This document shows, piece by piece, positions 1 to 12,500 of a stretch of 64,000 bases of DNA. The stretch is from Schizophyllum amplum. Its lineage: Eukaryota > Basidiomycota > Agaricomycetes > Agaricales > Schizophyllaceae. The first letter of the stretch is position 1; every line of letters starts with the position of its first letter. A program made the position numbers and the translations under genes. Location of the stretch: NCBI GenBank assembly GCA_007026445.1, contig VDMD01000008.1, positions 372,001 to 436,000 on the forward strand, written 5' to 3'. The notes under the pieces were generated by a model. It had not been told where the DNA came from, did not search any database, and was given only the letters and a program-made list of their open reading frames with translations.

Positions 1-2616
1 AATGGTCTATCTGCTGGCCCCGCCAACGCCTTCAACTATGCGCACTCTACAGGCGCATTTCCACACCCAGCATCCATGCCACCCACGCCGGGCGCACCTC
101 CCGGCAATGCCTTCACGACGCTCTCCACGCTAGCGATGGACGAGCTCTATTCCCTGAGCGTGAGGAGGCCCTGCGCCGTGCTGAATACGAGGCGCGCCAT
201 GCCGAGCCCTCCGCCGCGCACACGCCGGCATGCGCAATGGAACGCACGATGCGCGGGCGGGGGACGGGACCTCGCGCGACGCTGATGGACGACGAGAAGC
301 CGAGGAGGGGAGTAATGGCACGCCCGAAGAACACAACAGCACGAAACACGGTGAGGCAACTCATCGGTTTCGGCGGGACTTTCTCGACGGACGAATGGAT
401 GCTGAAGGGATGGGACGGGTGGCCCGCGCCCGGGACGGCGGGTACGAGCGAGCCGGCGCCGCGGAACGGGAGCGAGATGAGCGGGCGGTCGACGCCGCGC
501 GCGAGCGAGGCGATGCCGCCGCCCGCGCTGCCGCCAGCGCAATGGGGCGCCGCGCTCCGGGGTGGGACGGGGACCTGGGCATCCTGACGCCCACGGCCGA
601 GAACCCGTACCCGCTGCTGAGCCTGGCGACCGGGACGGGCGCGGGGCCGGCGCCGGACTGGACGACCGGGTGGGCGAGCCTGGATCCCGGCAGCGACGCG
701 GGAGCTCCCCCTCGGGACGCGGGGATTCACCAGGACCTGTGGAGCGGGACATGGCCCGCCGGCGCCGATCAGACGTGGACGGACGCGGGGAGCTCGCCCG
801 ACGCGAATTCGCCGATGACGCCCGCCGGCGCGGGTTTGGGATGAACTTGAGCTTCTCGCGGCTGAGCAAGAGCGCGACGACGAGCCCGGTGTCGACGCCG
901 TTCATGTTCGGGCAGCGCCGCCGGGAGCGCCAGCCGGAGGAGGGGTACTTTGGGAACGCGCCCGGGTACTTTGGGTTGAGTAATGAGCGGGGGGGGCAGC
1001 GCATTGAGGACGAGGAGGAAGGGAGGAGAAGGTGGCAGAGGGAGCACGAGCATGAATGGAGGAGGAGGACGCGGAAATGGAGGATGCGGAGGCGAGGAGA
1101 GGAGCACGAGCGGCAACCCCCAAGCGGCGCCTGAGCGGTCCGCTGGATGACGGTTGGTGGTGTCCCCATCAAGGCGGGCGCTATCGACCCCCCGCGCACG
1201 CATCGCGACCAGCAAGAGCACTGGGCACCTCGCCGGCGGTTTGTACAGTACGTCTTTCCCTTATCAATCGCAAGTGGCCGCTACGCGTTCTTTCAGGCGC
1301 GTACAGAATACATGGTAGCGCGCCTACGGACAGCCGCCTCAGCTCTCTTCATATGGTCGTGCTCATCCGCCTCGCGGGGACGCGTACATCAGCCATCGCT
1401 CCGCGTACTCGCGCGATACGCCTTCGCCCGTGTCGGACGACGACGACGACGGCCTGACCATCGGTCGCGGCTACTCTGGTGCTCGCACGTCCGACGCACG
1501 CTCTTCTTCCGCGAGCACGGCGCGCGGAGGTAGTCATGAGCACGATGGCTCGTCCCGTCGCCTGTCGGCTTACTTCTCCGGCGTGGGGCAGGCGCTCGGC
1601 TACACCCCGTCGACGTCGCCATTCCTAGGCCCGTTGCGCACGCTCAACCTGCACAGTAGCGCGCCCAGTAGGGCGGGCAGTCCCGGCCCCATGATGCTTC
1701 CTCCCCCGAGTATGCCTAGCGAGGCAGGTGAGTATCGAATCATGCTGTGCTGAGATATACCCGCTGACGTTGAAGTAGGCTCGCTGGCAAGTCCGCCGCC
1801 TCCACCACCTGTCGGCAGCACCCCGCAGTTGTCCGCGAGCGGGAGCACGACGACTAGCAGCCGGAGCAGCCCAGCTATGAACAGCGCCGGCAGCTCGCGC
1901 GCGGGAAGCCCTGGACATCACGCTTATGCCAACAAGGATACGCATGCCGGCAAGAGGCGCCTCACCACCACAATCTGAACGCCAAGGAGCAGCACGCCCG
2001 CGAGCTGCAGCATCACGGCGCTCAGGCCGAGCGTCCCCATCATCACCAGCATCACCACCTTGCGCACTCTGTGCGGTTAGCGTTCGGCATGACGCCCATT
2101 GTCCCGCACAGCGGCTTCACGTCGTCTTCGTCGTCGTCGCTGTCGTCGCATCCGTACGCGCGCTCGGCAGCCTCGAGCCGGGGCGGCAGCCCGCCAGTTC
2201 AGCTGCCGCCTCTCAAGATGGCGTCGCACGCGCCGAGCCGGAAGAGTTCGCCTGGGGCAAAGAGCACATGCAGTCGACCTGCTTCGCCTGGCCCGTCCAC
2301 GTCGAGTGGCCTTTCCGGATCTTCGTCTAGTGGACTGTCTAGTGGACCGTCGAGTGGGCCCAGCGGACGTACGTCGCCAGAACCGGAGGGCGAGGCTGTC
2401 GTGGCTGACGCGGGCGCAGGCAAGAAGAGCCCCGTGGGGGTCGTTGTGGAGGTTCGGGAGGCCGAGCTTACGCCGGACTCGAAGGCGGAGGCTTCCTCCG
2501 CCGTGCAGGAGAAACCCGCCGTCGCGGGGGAGGAAGTCGATATGGAGATCGAGCGCCCGGAGTTGCCGAGCTTCGCTAGCGTGGATGCGGCGACGCGGAT
2601 GAATGTTACGATCTAA
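1..2616 (+). CDS. C-terminal part of a Ser/Pro/His-rich, regulator-like protein (5' end outside window)
   Basis: The reading frame is open from the first base (NGLSAGPANAFNYAHSTG...) and runs to a stop at 2614-2616. Composition is low complexity: Pro/Ala-rich at first, then an Arg/Glu-rich stretch with EREEALRRAEYEARHAE around 155-210, an Asp run (about 1437-1451), Ser-rich segments and a His-rich patch (about 2027-2066). The last part (2071-2616) is a long clean Ser/Pro-rich frame. A likely intron starts with gtgagtatcg at about 1729. Upstream of 1320 the coding signal jumps between frames (for example near 153, 840 and 970), so short introns or one-base errors are involved. No DNA-binding domain lies inside the window. 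The composition resembles tails of basidiomycete zinc-finger transcription factors, but that is only a guess and I do not recognise the gene. Confidence 0.45.
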
Positions 2617-3303
2617 TAAGCTGATGATGATTTCTTTTGGTTACCCTACCCCCATCTCCCTGCTCTATCTCTTTCCATCTACTTATTTGGGGTGCAGTCT
2701 GTTTGTGCGGTGCTTGTATTGCTCAGCGCAAGAACGCTTTCGTTGCTTACGATCCGCTCTCCCTCCCGTCCTATCTAATCAATCCCATATTACCCTCCGC
2801 CTCTCAGTCCTCTGTATTCTCCGCAGCAGCCGTTTCCGCCGTCGTTCCCGTCAGGCGGCGCGCTCCCATCCTATAGACATCATTGAAGTAAATATGACAT
2901 GCACTGGCCCTTTAGATTCCCATGCCCTATAGGCTTGCTTTCTTCCACGAAATCCGTACATCTAGACGTCGCAGACTATGGTTGATTCCCCTTTGTTTTG
3001 GTTCTGTTAGTTCGTAGTTTATTGTGAATAGTACACTGTGCTAGTCTATGTGTATACGCGATCTGGCTTTGAGGCCGAACGAACGTTGTGGCCCTGGGCA
3101 AGGTCGGGCATCTCGAAATTGAGGCGGCGCAGGCATAGAAATGGGACGATGTATCCTCGCCTTTGGGCGCACCTTGCGCCACGCGATCTACTTATCTTTC
3201 ATGGCGCTGTTCCGGCCACACGCATTGGGCCAATGCCCTCCGGTCCAGAGTTGAAAACCAACATAGTATTCAAGCCAAGTTGCACACAAAATGATAGGCG
3301 TAG
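2617..3303. other. Intergenic stretch, 3' to 3' between two genes
   Basis: This lies between the stop of the plus-strand regulator-like gene and the end of kinase-like gene A on the minus strand. It is pyrimidine-rich in its first 200 bases. I see no coding or structured element. Confidence 0.4.
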
Positions 3304-3428
3304 TCAGACGTTCCTTTCCAATGATGTAGGCGTAACCTTTGGATCGAAGTAACCTGGATCGCCTGGTTTGAGAGGCTGGCTTGCTGCTCTGAGTTCAGCG
3401 CTGCTCAACGCGAAACCGGTATGCTCTA

Positions 3429-4809
3429 TCACGGGGGGATTAGAAGCGACTTCGGGGGTACGTTTTCGAGAAAGGCTCGGAGACGACATAACGCGTCGTC
3501 AGCGGTCAAACGTTCCGCGGGGTCCAAAGATGCCATAGCTTGCAGGACCGCTTGTACGGGTGGCAGGGTAGACTGCAAAGTGATGATCGATCCATCAGCG
3601 ACGAGTGTCAAGTTGGGAAAGAATCGACGCACGTCGAAATCTAGAAGGGACGTCCCTAGTTGCCAAACATCGAGCTTGAAAGGATCATAGGGCTCTCCGG
3701 TACACATTTCGGGTATGCACGGAGCACTATAGCGAGTAGGATCGGAGAGAGATCCTATGCAAGGAGGGCCGATACAAACGCGCTCGGACGGCACGCTGTC
3801 CCCGGAGAATTCGACGGCAACTTCGAAGTCGATTAGATATACGCGAGGCCTGGAAACAGCCACGCTGCCTGTCAGAAGCGATTCCGGGTGCCATTGCATG
3901 AGGAAGTTGTATTTGAACGCATCCTGTGAAAGCAGTTATCAGCAATGAGCGGATATCTCGCACTGACGACACCGACTCTGTGCGCAATGCCAAGACTGTG
4001 AATGTAAGCGAGAGCCTAGACAGTGGGCCAACACGTGAGCTATCGAAGGATGGACAGATACAAAACTCACCTCAAGCGCTTGCATGACGGCGTCGAGTAT
4101 GTCGCCCACGGAGTTCTTCGCCCATCGACCGTAAATGTCCTCCATAGGCTGAGCAACAAGGGGGAAAATGCCGAACGTGATGTGCTCCAAGTCGAACTCT
4201 TGGAGCAGAGGTAGAGTGTGGTTGGCGCTTATCAGGGCGTGAGGCGCAGTGGCGAGCTTGCGCCATATCCTAAGCTGGTCTCGGCCTTCATGACCTATAG
4301 CGACTACGCGCATAACTGCGTCTTGCCCCTCGCGTGTACGAACGACATGGCTGGAAGCGTTCTGTAGAACTTTTAGACGACGTACGGTCTTGTCTAATCC
4401 TGATACATACAGTAGGCCATAGGTGGCGCAGGGTTGCTACCGCGCCGGCTTGCTTCTTGTCCGTGCCACGAATGGCAGCGGTATGCAGATATCCGTTGGG
4501 AAAGACATCGCTGCCGTATGGAGATCGCTGGGCGCTTGTCTTCGAAGAGTCCCATAACGTGAGACCAGCCCCCTTCAAAGTTTTCGCCAGGCTTTGCCAT
4601 ATCTCATACTCGTCGTCTTCGCAAGGGGGCACTCGCCACGTGCACAACGAAGCGGGCAGCTGCAAAGTTGAAGGTTATTCATGGCACGTACGTAGCGCCT
4701 GAAAGAGACTTACGCTCCTCACAAGATTCTCCTTCTCTTTTTGAGCGAACGCTGCGAGCGCCCTCCAGCAGAGGAAGAGAGCAGTAGCGGTCGTTGTCGC
4801 GGCAGCCAT
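3429..4809 (-). CDS. Kinase-like protein A, membrane-anchored pseudokinase family, six exons
   Basis: The start ATG (4809-4807) opens a short hydrophobic N-terminus (MAAATTTATALFLCWRALAA) followed by a charged stretch, fitting a signal anchor. Exon 2 (about 4663-4411) holds WRVPP and EYEIW. Exon 3 starts at 4361 with NASSHVVRTREGQDAV and contains the small-lobe segment VVAIGHEG, where the usual AxK lysine is absent. A short exon ends in HSLGIAHR and the next starts DAFKYNF, so splicing restores an HRD catalytic loop. The metal-binding motif reads DFE (VYLIDFEVAVEF), not DFG. A large-lobe signature YDPFKLDVWQLGTSL and a C-terminal SLLIPP follow. The frame stops at 3429 where paralogs continue with PPVLHYG-type tails; a matching tail (PPVIEHTGFALSSAEL) lies in another frame down to 3304. 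Same family as the three plus-strand genes at 19.6-26.1 kb. Catalytic activity is doubtful. Confidence 0.75.
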
Positions 4810-4859
4810 GGAAGCCACTGCATCACGTTTTTCGCACGAATCTACGCATGTTCATTATA

Positions 4860-5000
4860 CTTTGGGACACCTTCGGATGTCAGAACAACCTTGAGATCAC
4901 ATCCCGAGGTTCCGCGCGACATCTCCAGGTCAAGGGCTACATCCCAAGGTTGTGGGGACACCTCGAGATGTCAGCGAGCTTCTAGCAAGGTCAAGCATGT
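4860..5000. repeat. Imperfect short repeats around ACCTTCGGATGTC
   Basis: Within about 140 bases there are several variants of a cct-t-gatgtc word on both strands, such as ACACCTTCGGATGTCAG, AACCTTGAGATCACATCC, CGACATCTCCAGGTCAAGG and ACACCTCGAGATGTCAG. The word accttcggatgt (4869-4880) recurs at 7786-7797. The spacing is irregular, so this is not a clean tandem repeat. Confidence 0.4.
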
Positions 5001-7629
5001 CATTGGCAGCACCTGTGGAGGTCCGCGTAGGATTGTGAGCTCCCATCGCCTAAAATCTGAGGGTAAACGCAGGAACGCACAGGAGCATGTGAGCCATGAC
5101 TAAATGTGCCTTCACAGCGAGACACACGTTTGTTTGCGCCGAAAGACGATGTTTTGCTGCTCTATCAGGGTGGTACTTATAGAAGCAGATGTGTGTACAC
5201 TTAGTTGCACTGTAGGCTTATGGAGTAAATGAAGAAATGGGGTCGTAGACGTGACAATGGAGGCGTTATCACGACATAGCAGGGAAGCTCCGAACCCGCC
5301 GAGCAAGCGCAATTGGGGCGTCAGCTCAGCTCTCCGGCGCATCGGTGCGCGTAGGCTACTCGTCAAGTCGGGCTTTAGCATTGCAGGCGGCTCATCAGAG
5401 CGACATAGCCTTGCCAGGGCATGAAGGCGTCTCAGCCTCGGACTCGGAGGTCCGTCGGGCGGGGCGACACAGCTCCCAAGCGCCTCGGGCGTCATTCACG
5501 TCAGCTGGGTAGGGGGGCATCACAGCTGTCCGACGGCGCATCAGCCCGCCTCGCCTGCGCATTGATACTCCCCTCTCCGGCGCGTGCGTCTCACAACGTT
5601 GATCTAGTATTGCTTTCAGCCTTCGCCCTCGCGTCGCACGTACTTACCTCGTCATTCCGCTGTAAGTAGATCTAGCACAGACACTCAGTTTTGCTGAGTG
5701 GCACCACGTGAGCAGGTGGGAGTGCGGATGTGCAGTATATGGCCTAGAGGAAGGGGGTTCGGGCTTGGGGGAGGCCGATTTTTGGGGTGCGACGACAGTG
5801 GAAGACAAGACCGAGGGTCCATCGGGGAGACGGCGGGGAGTGAGGAATGATGAGTATTTCGGGAAATTTGAGGGCTCAGGAAAGGCCAAGGTGGGGGAAA
5901 TGAGGGGCGAAGGGAGCGCTGAGACGGCGTAGACTGGAGAGATTTATTACAATTAATCGAGGGGAGATCCTGATGGGTGAGAACGATATGGCTTCAGTTG
6001 GCAAGAGCGAGGTGGAAGGGCACATAGGTGAGGCCTGATGGAGGACGCGGTCTTGCGAGTTTTGTAGTAGGATCGGAGGTCCTTGTGTCGGCCGTCGCAG
6101 TGCGCTCGCGACCGGCCTTCTGATACACGTTCATAAATCGTCTGGAGTCACGCTGACAGGGCGAGATGAGCGCTGCGACTCAGGAACGGAGAATGCGCTT
6201 GCAGAACATACAGGGTAAGCTTTAGATGGATGGACTTAGTGAGAAGCGCGATGGAGGAAGCAGAACGATTGAAGCCGGCGAAGTCCAGCAGATCAATGAC
6301 GTCGACTCACGGTCACATGATTCTCCGCCCTCTTGCCGATCGTAGAAAGCAGAGCGCTCGCGACCTGAGCATCGGACTTCCCTCCCTTTTACCCCCACCA
6401 TCACCATGACTCCCCGGGCTCAGAGGTACCGGAAAAGGACTGACTATGCTTCAGGCTTTTGTCTCAAGTTGTCGTCGACTGCTCAGCAGCTTGCATTCTC
6501 GCATCTCCTCGCCTCGGAATCGTGCAGCACAGGTCACCGCGGGAAGACAATGTGATATTGACTCCCCCGCCGCTCCGGCCGCCAGTCTCTGACCGGAGAC
6601 GATACCTACTGGAACAAAGTGCGATCGCGCACGAGGAGGATCCTGGCTTCGGCGCCATTGATGGGCGGGGGGCATGGAATGCTGCTGTGAGGAGCCTGGG
6701 GAAGGCCGTGTCCGCGCGTCGACGGGTACGTTCCGTTGTACTCTGTATTTATGCGCATATACTCACCGATCACCATCTCCCATATCTTCACATAACGTGT
6801 CTCGTCGTTTCCCGACGGTATACCAGAACCAGAGGTGCGCATATACCCAACCATCTGATGGACGGCGTCCAGAGAAGACTTGTATCTGATGCCCTTGCAG
6901 ACACGCTTGACTCTACGTGACGCGAAGGTCAAGCCGCATCCGCGCGTTGACGAGAACATTTCGGCTCACGAGAGCGCATACACCCACAAATATCCCTCCT
7001 TCCCATATCGTACTGCACTGCTGCCTCTTTTTTCTAGAACCTCGATGCGATCACGGATAATCGCGTCCAACGCAACCTGCATGTCACAGCGCGCGCGGCG
7101 GAGCGCCGCTCTTCACGCCTCCCTCAACTCTAGGTAACTTTGTTCACAAAGTGCGATGGATACCAGCTGACATCAATGTTGTAGCGATTCCTGGCCGATT
7201 TTGTGAAGAGCGAGGGCTATAAATCCGGAGGAATACGGGGCTCTCGGCCGCTGCGCTAGGCGGGCGCATAGCGACGACGCTATGTAGGTCCGTCCGTATC
7301 CCTTGTATCGTGATTGTTATTGATCAGCCTTCAGGTGATACCTCCCTCTGTCGCCTGCCCATGGCGGCGCGAGCAATCGCGCGACCTCGGTCCACGCTGA
7401 GGGCTGCGCGAACTCGGCGCTTCTGCAACAGAGGCCGATATCGCTGCCGCAGCGGATAGTGTTGATATAGTTGTCTCGGCGCGCCGTTGCCGAGCTGGCG
7501 CTTGCTGCAAATTCCCATTCCATACATACTCTTGTTTGCCCCGCCCCTGTTTCGTGCCTCTACTCGCTGTAGCTAGTGCCGCTTATTTATGAATGCAATA
7601 AACCTTGTTTATCAATCTAAACTATGGCT

Positions 7630-7830
7630 AGGTGACGTTGGGATGTCCGCCGCTATCTAAACTACCTCGAAAGGCCGGCAATACCTTTGCGACCTATGGA
7701 TGTCGCCACTACCTGGCTGAACCTTGAGATGTCGCTCTACCACGTCCACCTCTGGAGGTCCCTCGAACCTGGGGATGTACGACGTACCTTCGGATGTTCT
7801 GTGAACCTCTTCAAGGTAGTGGCTTACCTT
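7630..7830. repeat. Second patch of the same short imperfect repeat
   Basis: Variants include GGGATGTCCGCC, CTATGGATGTCGCC, CCTTGAGATGTCGC, CTGGGGATGTACG and ACCTTCGGATGTTC, separated by roughly 22-58 bases. The family matches the patch at 4860-5000. A small dispersed or decayed element is possible; its origin is not visible. Confidence 0.4.
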
Positions 7831-9297
7831 CGGAGGAAAAATGCAAGTCATTCATGTCAGAAAGACCTAAGGTACCTTGACGTACATGTGGGGGCCTCTT
7901 TAGGGTCCGGCGAAAAGTGCGATGTGAACGATGCGATACAGTCATGGAAATGGCTGCAATGGAGCTTATCGCGAGCCCGTTCGTGGAGAACCGTTGAGGC
8001 CTGAGGCCTGAGGAGGAGAAAAAGGTGAACTGTGTTGAAAGTCCTGTTGACGGTGGCAGTTAACGAACGTCAATAACAGGTCAATAAGCGCCGGAATTGC
8101 CATCAACATCAGGGATTTCTCGATTTCCTGTCGAGGCCTTATAACGCACCACCATCGCTGACAGGCCTCACCATCGTTGTCGTTTGGCTACCATATGGCA
8201 GTGCGGATGGTAACCTCAGATCTATGCATCTGACTTGCGCCATCGCTGTCATTTAGATATCATCCGGCACGTATACGACCACATAGCACAACAAAGAAGA
8301 TGTATCGCCGTGCTCTCGTCAGCTTGATGTAGGACGGTATAGCATGATCAGGGACAGACGAATTGGCGCGCTGTTTGCCCCTATTATACCTTACTATAGG
8401 CAGTCGCGGTCGATACACGTTTAGCAGTGATGAATTGATATATTGGCGGTCTAATAAATCATTATGCTACGGGTTGCACAGTAATACATACGCATAAATA
8501 CGCCTGCTCGAGACTGCCGCCGCGCCGCCCCGCGCGCCGCTCATCGGCGACCCTCAAAATATGCCGGTCCGACGAACCAGGCCAGATCAGGTCACGACTA
8601 CATGGGTCGTACGAGAGCTGCCTGGAACCCACCAAGATCTGTGGCGAACGACATGCTGCGCGGTAAGTATAGAGCATGGATCTGGAATCATGCATCAGCT
8701 GACGCCTGAGGGATGGAAAACAACGCACTTCGTGAGGAATATGGGACTCGCATCGTGTGCCCTTACAACGGCCTCGGCGGGCGGCAAGCGCGCGGAGTAT
8801 GATCTGGCAATGTTGCAAGGTCGCCTCGTATGAGTGAGTAGACACCAGATCATATGCGGGCGACGTACCCGGTATACCAAACACGACTTGGCGAGATGAA
8901 CGAGAATATACTGCTGAGTATTGAGCCTGTTGATCGTGGACGGACAGCAGAAAAGGATGAAGAACCAGCGCACCTTCCAGCGCCTCCGCGACTGCGAGGC
9001 ACATCGTCGTGTCACGTTGAAAGCGCAGCTGCTGCTCACTGCACTGTGGTCTGGGCCTGTCAATATGTACGTCGATATCTGCTTATGTGGGTGAGTCACA
9101 GTCGCTTCTAAAGGACGGGGAGCCCACCAACAAGCTGCGACGAAGTTTGATGATGAGGGAGGCGGTCAAGAGAGGCGTGGGAGGTTCGGGCAACATATAC
9201 CGCCTTACTTGAGGGCAGGACACTTGAAGTTGTGCAGCTCAGTAGGCCAGGGTTAGCATCGCGACCGTCCTTGAACTCTGTAGTTGGCGAGACTCGG

Positions 9298-9305
9298 TCG
9301 AGACG
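9298..9305. repeat. Left target site duplication of the transposon (TCGAGACG)
   Basis: The 8 bases TCGAGACG lie directly outside the left terminal inverted repeat. The same 8 bases lie directly outside the right one at 16095-16102. A perfect 8-bp duplication is what hAT, P and KDZ-type transposases leave. Confidence 0.9.
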
Positions 9306-9337
9306 AGGACCCCTGAATATACGCACAAAGGCCGTCC
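9306..9337 (+). repeat. Left terminal inverted repeat
   Basis: Begins AGGACCCCTGAATATACGC and continues to GGCCGTCC. It pairs in inverted orientation with 16063-16094; four of the 32 positions differ, all at bases 20-23. Confidence 0.92.
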
Positions 9338-9357
9338 TGAAAAATCTGGATTTGGGC

Positions 9358-9447
9358 GTTTTTTATCCGCGCCATTTTGGCCTCGGACCCCCCAGTTTTT
9401 ATCCGCGCTCCAGGACGGCCTCCCTGAGACCCCAAATTTTATCCGCG
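9358..9447 (+). repeat. Left subterminal repeats (three TTTTATCCGCG copies)
   Basis: ATCCGCG preceded by a T run occurs at 9365-9371, 9401-9407 and 9441-9447, interspersed with GGACGGCC-like words that also occur in the terminal repeat. Such repeated subterminal words are typical transposase-binding sites. All copies point the same way as those at the right end. Confidence 0.75.
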
Positions 9448-9573
9448 ATTCTGTAACGGCCTCTAAAAATCGCAATAAATTCTTTAAAAATCCCAAAATT
9501 TCTTTCCGCGCTGCCTGCGGCGCGCGAGATAACATATGCGACGATACAAAGCGTACGGTGGCCTTCCAAGAGC

Positions 9574-12500
9574 TCAGTCATCATCTACGACATCAGACTT
9601 CCCCCCTCTCTTCGATAGCTGTTTGACCGCGTTCCGGATCGACGGCAGAGCTCGGTTTAGCTGAATGAGAACCTGCTGATCGCTTTCCGATGTAAGGTAA
9701 ACTTGCCGGTCGCCTTTGGCCTTGACATCGCCGCCGAGCGCGTACAGGAACTGTGATGACTGCAACATAGTAAAGCACTTGACGTTGAGCGAGAGGAGGT
9801 TGGTGGTGATGACGCGGAAGACGTGGGGAGTGTGAGGCACGCTTTCGAAGATCTGCACGGTCATGTTCGATACGGCGCACACGTTATGAACTGGTACCGT
9901 TTCTGGATCTGCAACGAAAACCGCCGCGTGCTTCCCGTTTTTACCACCGGTCTTTCTGTAGATCGCGTGAACTGCGGGCCTTGTCAGTCAGAGACTTGTA
10001 CAAAGTACAATGTTAACGCACCCTTGCAAAGATGGATATTGTCGTTGAACAGCACAAAGCCATAGCAGGCTCCCGCGATGTTGCGCACGGCGGATCCGTC
10101 AACCTGGCTGTGCCCGAGATGGAACACGCCAATCTCATCGCGCAAATGGAAAAGGTGATTCAGATGCGCATCCTGCGTAGGCTCCGGTGCGCGTTCTCGA
10201 TGGAAGACAGATCTTCTCTTGTGCAGGGCCTGCCATATACGTCAGTATATAGCGTCGAACACATGCAGTTGGCGCGAAGCGGACACTCACCCTGGTGGCT
10301 GCTGCGTCCGCCACTTTGACAGCATTCTGCGCGTTTCCGCCAGACGCTATCACCTGCCCGGTCCAGCGCAGCTTTCGCTGAGCGCCAGTGGACTCGCTTT
10401 GAACCCTGTACTCGCGCGCAATCTGGGCGTACGCGCGCGCAAGCTTCTGGTGCTCCGTAGGGCCTCGTTTCTTGGATGTGTCGTGGTCCTTTGCGTAGTT
10501 GTAGCTGGTTCGTGTGCGACTCGCTTTCGCGGCTTCGGGTGTCTCATGCTTGCGGCGAAGGGCCACCAAATGTTGCAAGTTAATGGGGATCCCAGTCTGG
10601 CTCGACATCTGGAACGGATTGGAGTGTTCCAGGGGCGCATCGACGGCGGGTAGAGAGTCTGCGAGTTTCTCGGCGTCATGTTGGGCATGTAACGTACGTA
10701 TCACTTCCGCAACAAGGTCGCGCTCGAGCTCTATCGCTGCTGCCTCCTGTTCTTCGTCGACATCTGGCAAATCATCACTGAAAATGAGTCTTTGTTAGCA
10801 AGTGCTCTGTAGGATCACAATGCACGAGACGTACATCTTCGCTCGACGGTCGGTCTCGAGCCCCGCCTCTGCATACGCAAGCTCGGCAGCTCGCTTGCGC
10901 GCAGCTGCTGGGAGATCCTTCTCCTCCATTTTGCGCAGCACGGCGGCCTTTGCCAGACGCATATCCTCCTCGTCCATCTCCAGCTCCGAATCCCAGTAGT
11001 CGCACTCATCCGACGAGGAGCCACCATCTGAGTCGCTCTCGAAGAGATCGTTCACGTCGTGCTGCTTGTTCTCGTGTGACTGCATAGCTCGATCGCGCGC
11101 CGTCGAGCCGGCAGACCATGGCTCAGCCGCATCCCAGGCTCCTGTGGCAAACCCGGGCAGCGAATCGACATCCGGCACGTATATCTCCTCGACGGAAACC
11201 CCAAGGAAGTCAAACAAGCTGCTAGCTTCATCGAAGGCCTGCCGAGTATATCTGGCAAGGTGCGCGTCGGTAACCTGACTGTAATCAGAGAGCATCGACA
11301 TGTCGAGATTGTTGTGGTCGAAAAGAGCGGCATGGTTGTATCCGCTGGTCGTTGCACGAGGATTAGTGTTGCGATGGGAGATATGGCGACGGAGGCTCAG
11401 GAAGAGCTTGGGAATCATGTGCCAGAAGTCAAGGACTGTGAAGTCCATGACCATCTGCCTGCAGAGCCCAAAGACATGCTCGCACGCGTCGGTCCCAAAC
11501 AGCCATGGACAGAACGGGTGTCGGTTGTTGGGGCCAAGGTCGTCACGATATATGAAGAGCGCCTCCATGAAACCGTGGTATATGATCTGCATGATAGCCT
11601 TCGCTTCGTGCGAGATGAAATGCTTTGCCTTAGGGAATCGCCCAGCATCGAGGAACTTCTCCCACATGTCAAGGAAGAACATGCCTCGCGTGAGCATGAC
11701 GACGCGCTCAGCGAGGGGGAGTGTGCGGCTTTGGTACGCATCGATGAACTCGCCGAAGATGAAGAGGTACGCGATGAGACCGCGATGCTCGGGGTGATGT
11801 TCGATAACCCAGCCTAACGTATCGCTGTTGCCGAATCTTCCTGCTCCGTTGTCGTCCTGCTTGTCAGGACGCTTGACTTCGCGTCCGAACAATGGCCCAC
11901 CCTCAAAGTAGATCTGCCATATTTGCGCAAGCGTGATTAGGTGGTTGGGGAGCAGTAGTGCGCGTGCTCCAGAATACACGTTATTGCGAGCGGTCTTCAG
12001 AGCATGTTTTGGGTCTTGAATGAAGGCCAGGACACGGTCCCCGTAATGCGCGACCGTGATCTCGATATCGGCGCAGCCGGAGCCGGGATGCGGGAGGGTG
12101 TACGTTTTCACGTAAGTCGCGCGCGCTTTCAGCAGGCTCTGAACCTTTCGCTCGACTGATGCTCCGTCGCATGCGTATGAGACGACATTGATATCACGCT
12201 CCCACAAGAGCTGCAGGATTGACCACGAATGCTCTACGAGGACATCGGCATCGAGATTGGTGATGGCAAGGGATGAAACAATCATGGAGGGGATAGACGG
12301 CACGCCAGTGACACGTAGGACCCAGAGTCGAAGCTAGCACACCGTCAGTACATGCTCTGGATTTCTCAGAATACTATATCGTACCTTTGTCGCAGCTATC
12401 GCATTAGACAGGGCCTTCCGAAAGGCCTCCGGGTCCAAAACTTCTATCTCTTCTCCAGCTTGACCAATGACGAAGTAGCGCCCATTGCGCTTGCTATCCC

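Larger units (their letters stand above)
4810..9297. other. Long gene-poor stretch upstream of the transposon
   Basis: Several short frames exist on both strands (for example near 5112-5495, 6459-6960 and 8462-9004), but none shows a recognisable domain or paralog support, and I could not splice any into a convincing gene. The stretch holds imperfect short repeats: variants of ACCTTCGGATGTC near 4860-5000 and 7630-7830, and irregular GGCGTCAG-like words at 5290-5560. It could contain a decayed element or non-coding transcription units. Confidence 0.4.

Noticed and set aside
5112..5495. 127-codon minus-strand frame rich in Arg/Leu/Pro
   Set aside because: Coincides with irregular GGCGTCAG-like repeats, which explain the open frame and the composition.
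6459..6960. Overlapping plus and minus frames of 117-153 codons
   Set aside because: Neither could be spliced into a protein with recognisable features; a small unknown gene remains possible.
8462..9004. 180-codon minus-strand frame
   Set aside because: No motif, no paralog and overlapping frames on the other strand of similar length; composition looks random.
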